From JAUXFS01 sp963772635 (GTDB taxonomy: Bacteria > Pseudomonadota > Alphaproteobacteria > Rhodospirillales > Defluviicoccaceae), in NCBI GenBank assembly GCA_963772635.1, contig CAVYYK010000016.1, positions 1 through 64,000 on the forward strand: a stretch of 64,000 bases of DNA, read 5' to 3'. The notes under the pieces are model-generated. The model saw only the letters and a list, made by a program, of their open reading frames with translations, did no database searches and was not told the origin of the DNA. Position numbers and translations under genes: made by a program. Shown piece after piece: positions 63,512-64,000 of this stretch. Numbering within the stretch: the first letter of the stretch is position 1; every line of letters starts with the position of its first letter.

Positions 63512-63742
63512 TTAACCGTTCTGATCGACAACGGAAACATCTTCGAAGAACTTGCTCAGCCGGTAGTGCGCTTCGGCACTTCCGCGATCGACTTTCGCGA
63601 GCAATTCGTGCATCGCCTGCTCGAATTCACGGGAACTCCGCGTTGGGGGATCGTCGAAGAAGCTCGCGGTTATTTCGACAAGCAATAAAAACACGCCAAG
63701 GACAACGGAAAAAACAATCAGCCGCCGCTTGGTTAAAATCAT
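63512..63742 (-). CDS. Small membrane-anchored protein with partial Sel1 repeat
   Basis: 76 residues: an N-terminal anchor (LIVFSVVLGVFLLLVEITAS) and FDDPPTRSSREFEQAMHELL with AKVDRGSAEAHYRLSKFFED. It matches the first ~75 residues of the protein at 60178-61925 closely, and ends where that protein goes on to its Sel1 repeat. It is either a truncated duplicate or a small partner. The 220-base AT-rich stretch between it and the ATPase gene probably carries the ATPase promoter. Confidence 0.6.
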   Translation of the reverse strand: MILTKRRLIVFSVVLGVFLLLVEITASFFDDPPTRSSREFEQAMHELLAKVDRGSAEAHYRLSKFFEDVSVVDQNG

Positions 63743-64000
63743 GACATAAGCCGCTCCGCGAATTGTTGCAAAAAATACAATAAATTACAGGAACTTGTCA
63801 AGGAGGCACCCCATACGGGGCGGTAAAAACTCTCGTGTATCGGTTGAATCACAATAATATTGGCCAAAACTTGCAATCATAGATAGACAGAGAGGGGTTG
63901 CCCGGTGGCATCGGGCTCGGGTCGTCATGAAAGCGAGTTCCCACCGCGGGAGAGTTGACCCGAGCCGTCACCGCCGTTCTTCCCACGTCATTATAGGCCA

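Noticed and set aside
1..64000. tRNA, rRNA or replication origin
   Set aside because: No cloverleaf with a TTCRANNC arm, no rRNA-like stretch and no DnaA-box cluster caught my eye on either strand. A covariance search would be needed to exclude small RNAs.

Overview
The window is about 64 kb of high-GC, densely packed DNA with Gram-negative traits: Tat and lipoprotein signals, a MipA/OmpV-type outer-membrane protein, a sigma-54 promoter and an exosortase. Gene content (Crp/Fnr-hemerythrin-NnrS-like module, IS1380 remnant, exosortase-EpsI fusion) fits a proteobacterium, probably alphaproteobacterial. No rRNA or tRNA was seen, so this placement is an inference.

Layout. (1) 1-3370: an exosortase island. 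A sigma-54 promoter preceded by two 17-bp palindromes drives a 76-residue secreted mini-protein with a sorting-signal-like tail, then a fatty acid hydroxylase/sterol desaturase homologue and an exosortase fused to an EpsI domain. (2) 3392-9190: accessory DNA with a small conserved hypothetical gene, a secreted matrixin-like protease, a wrecked IS1380 transposase, a Crp/Fnr regulator, a frameshifted PRC-barrel protein and a GST remnant. (3) 9327-16391: metabolism, with a minus-strand run of DMT transporter, DUF169 protein, acyl-CoA dehydrogenase and class III CoA-transferase, then ApbE, YaiI, a cupin and a 3-hydroxyisobutyrate-dehydrogenase-like enzyme. (4) 16521-22145: a tight four-gene operon of lysine 2,3-aminomutase homologue, two ATP-grasp ligases and a GNAT-HDAC-GNAT fusion. 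It resembles an undescribed small-molecule or peptide pathway.

(5) 22369-49210, all minus strand: a contractile injection system (eCIS/tCIS class). It has an AAA+ ATPase, cap protein, two sheaths, two tube proteins, LysM adaptor, VgrG/gpD hub, gpV spike, PAAR tip, gp25, two gpJ-type baseplate proteins, gpI and a fibre-base protein. Three tandem tail-fibre paralogues share an almost identical 5' region. Behind them come a 27-residue ORF, a coiled-coil protein and a three-module glycosyltransferase. There is no capsid, terminase or lysis gene, so this is not a prophage.

(6) 49432-53671: two Crp/Fnr regulators, a DUF1858/DUF2249-like protein, an NnrS-like membrane protein and a hemerythrin, probably a nitric-oxide/low-oxygen response set. 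(7) 53727-59948: RfbA, an IS1182-type remnant, cytochrome P450, DUF2270 protein, STAS protein, MipA/OmpV, Rap1a/Tai and a glycine-zipper lipoprotein. (8) 60178-63742: an ExeA/GspA-like ATPase between two genes that share a membrane-anchor/Sel1 N-terminus, with 75-bp tandem repeats at the start of the larger one.

About one otherwise intact gene every 3-4 kb is split by a single-base indel, often in a G or C run. This suggests consensus errors in the assembly more than true decay, except in the IS remnants and the GST fragment. Frameshifted genes are listed over their full inferred extent.
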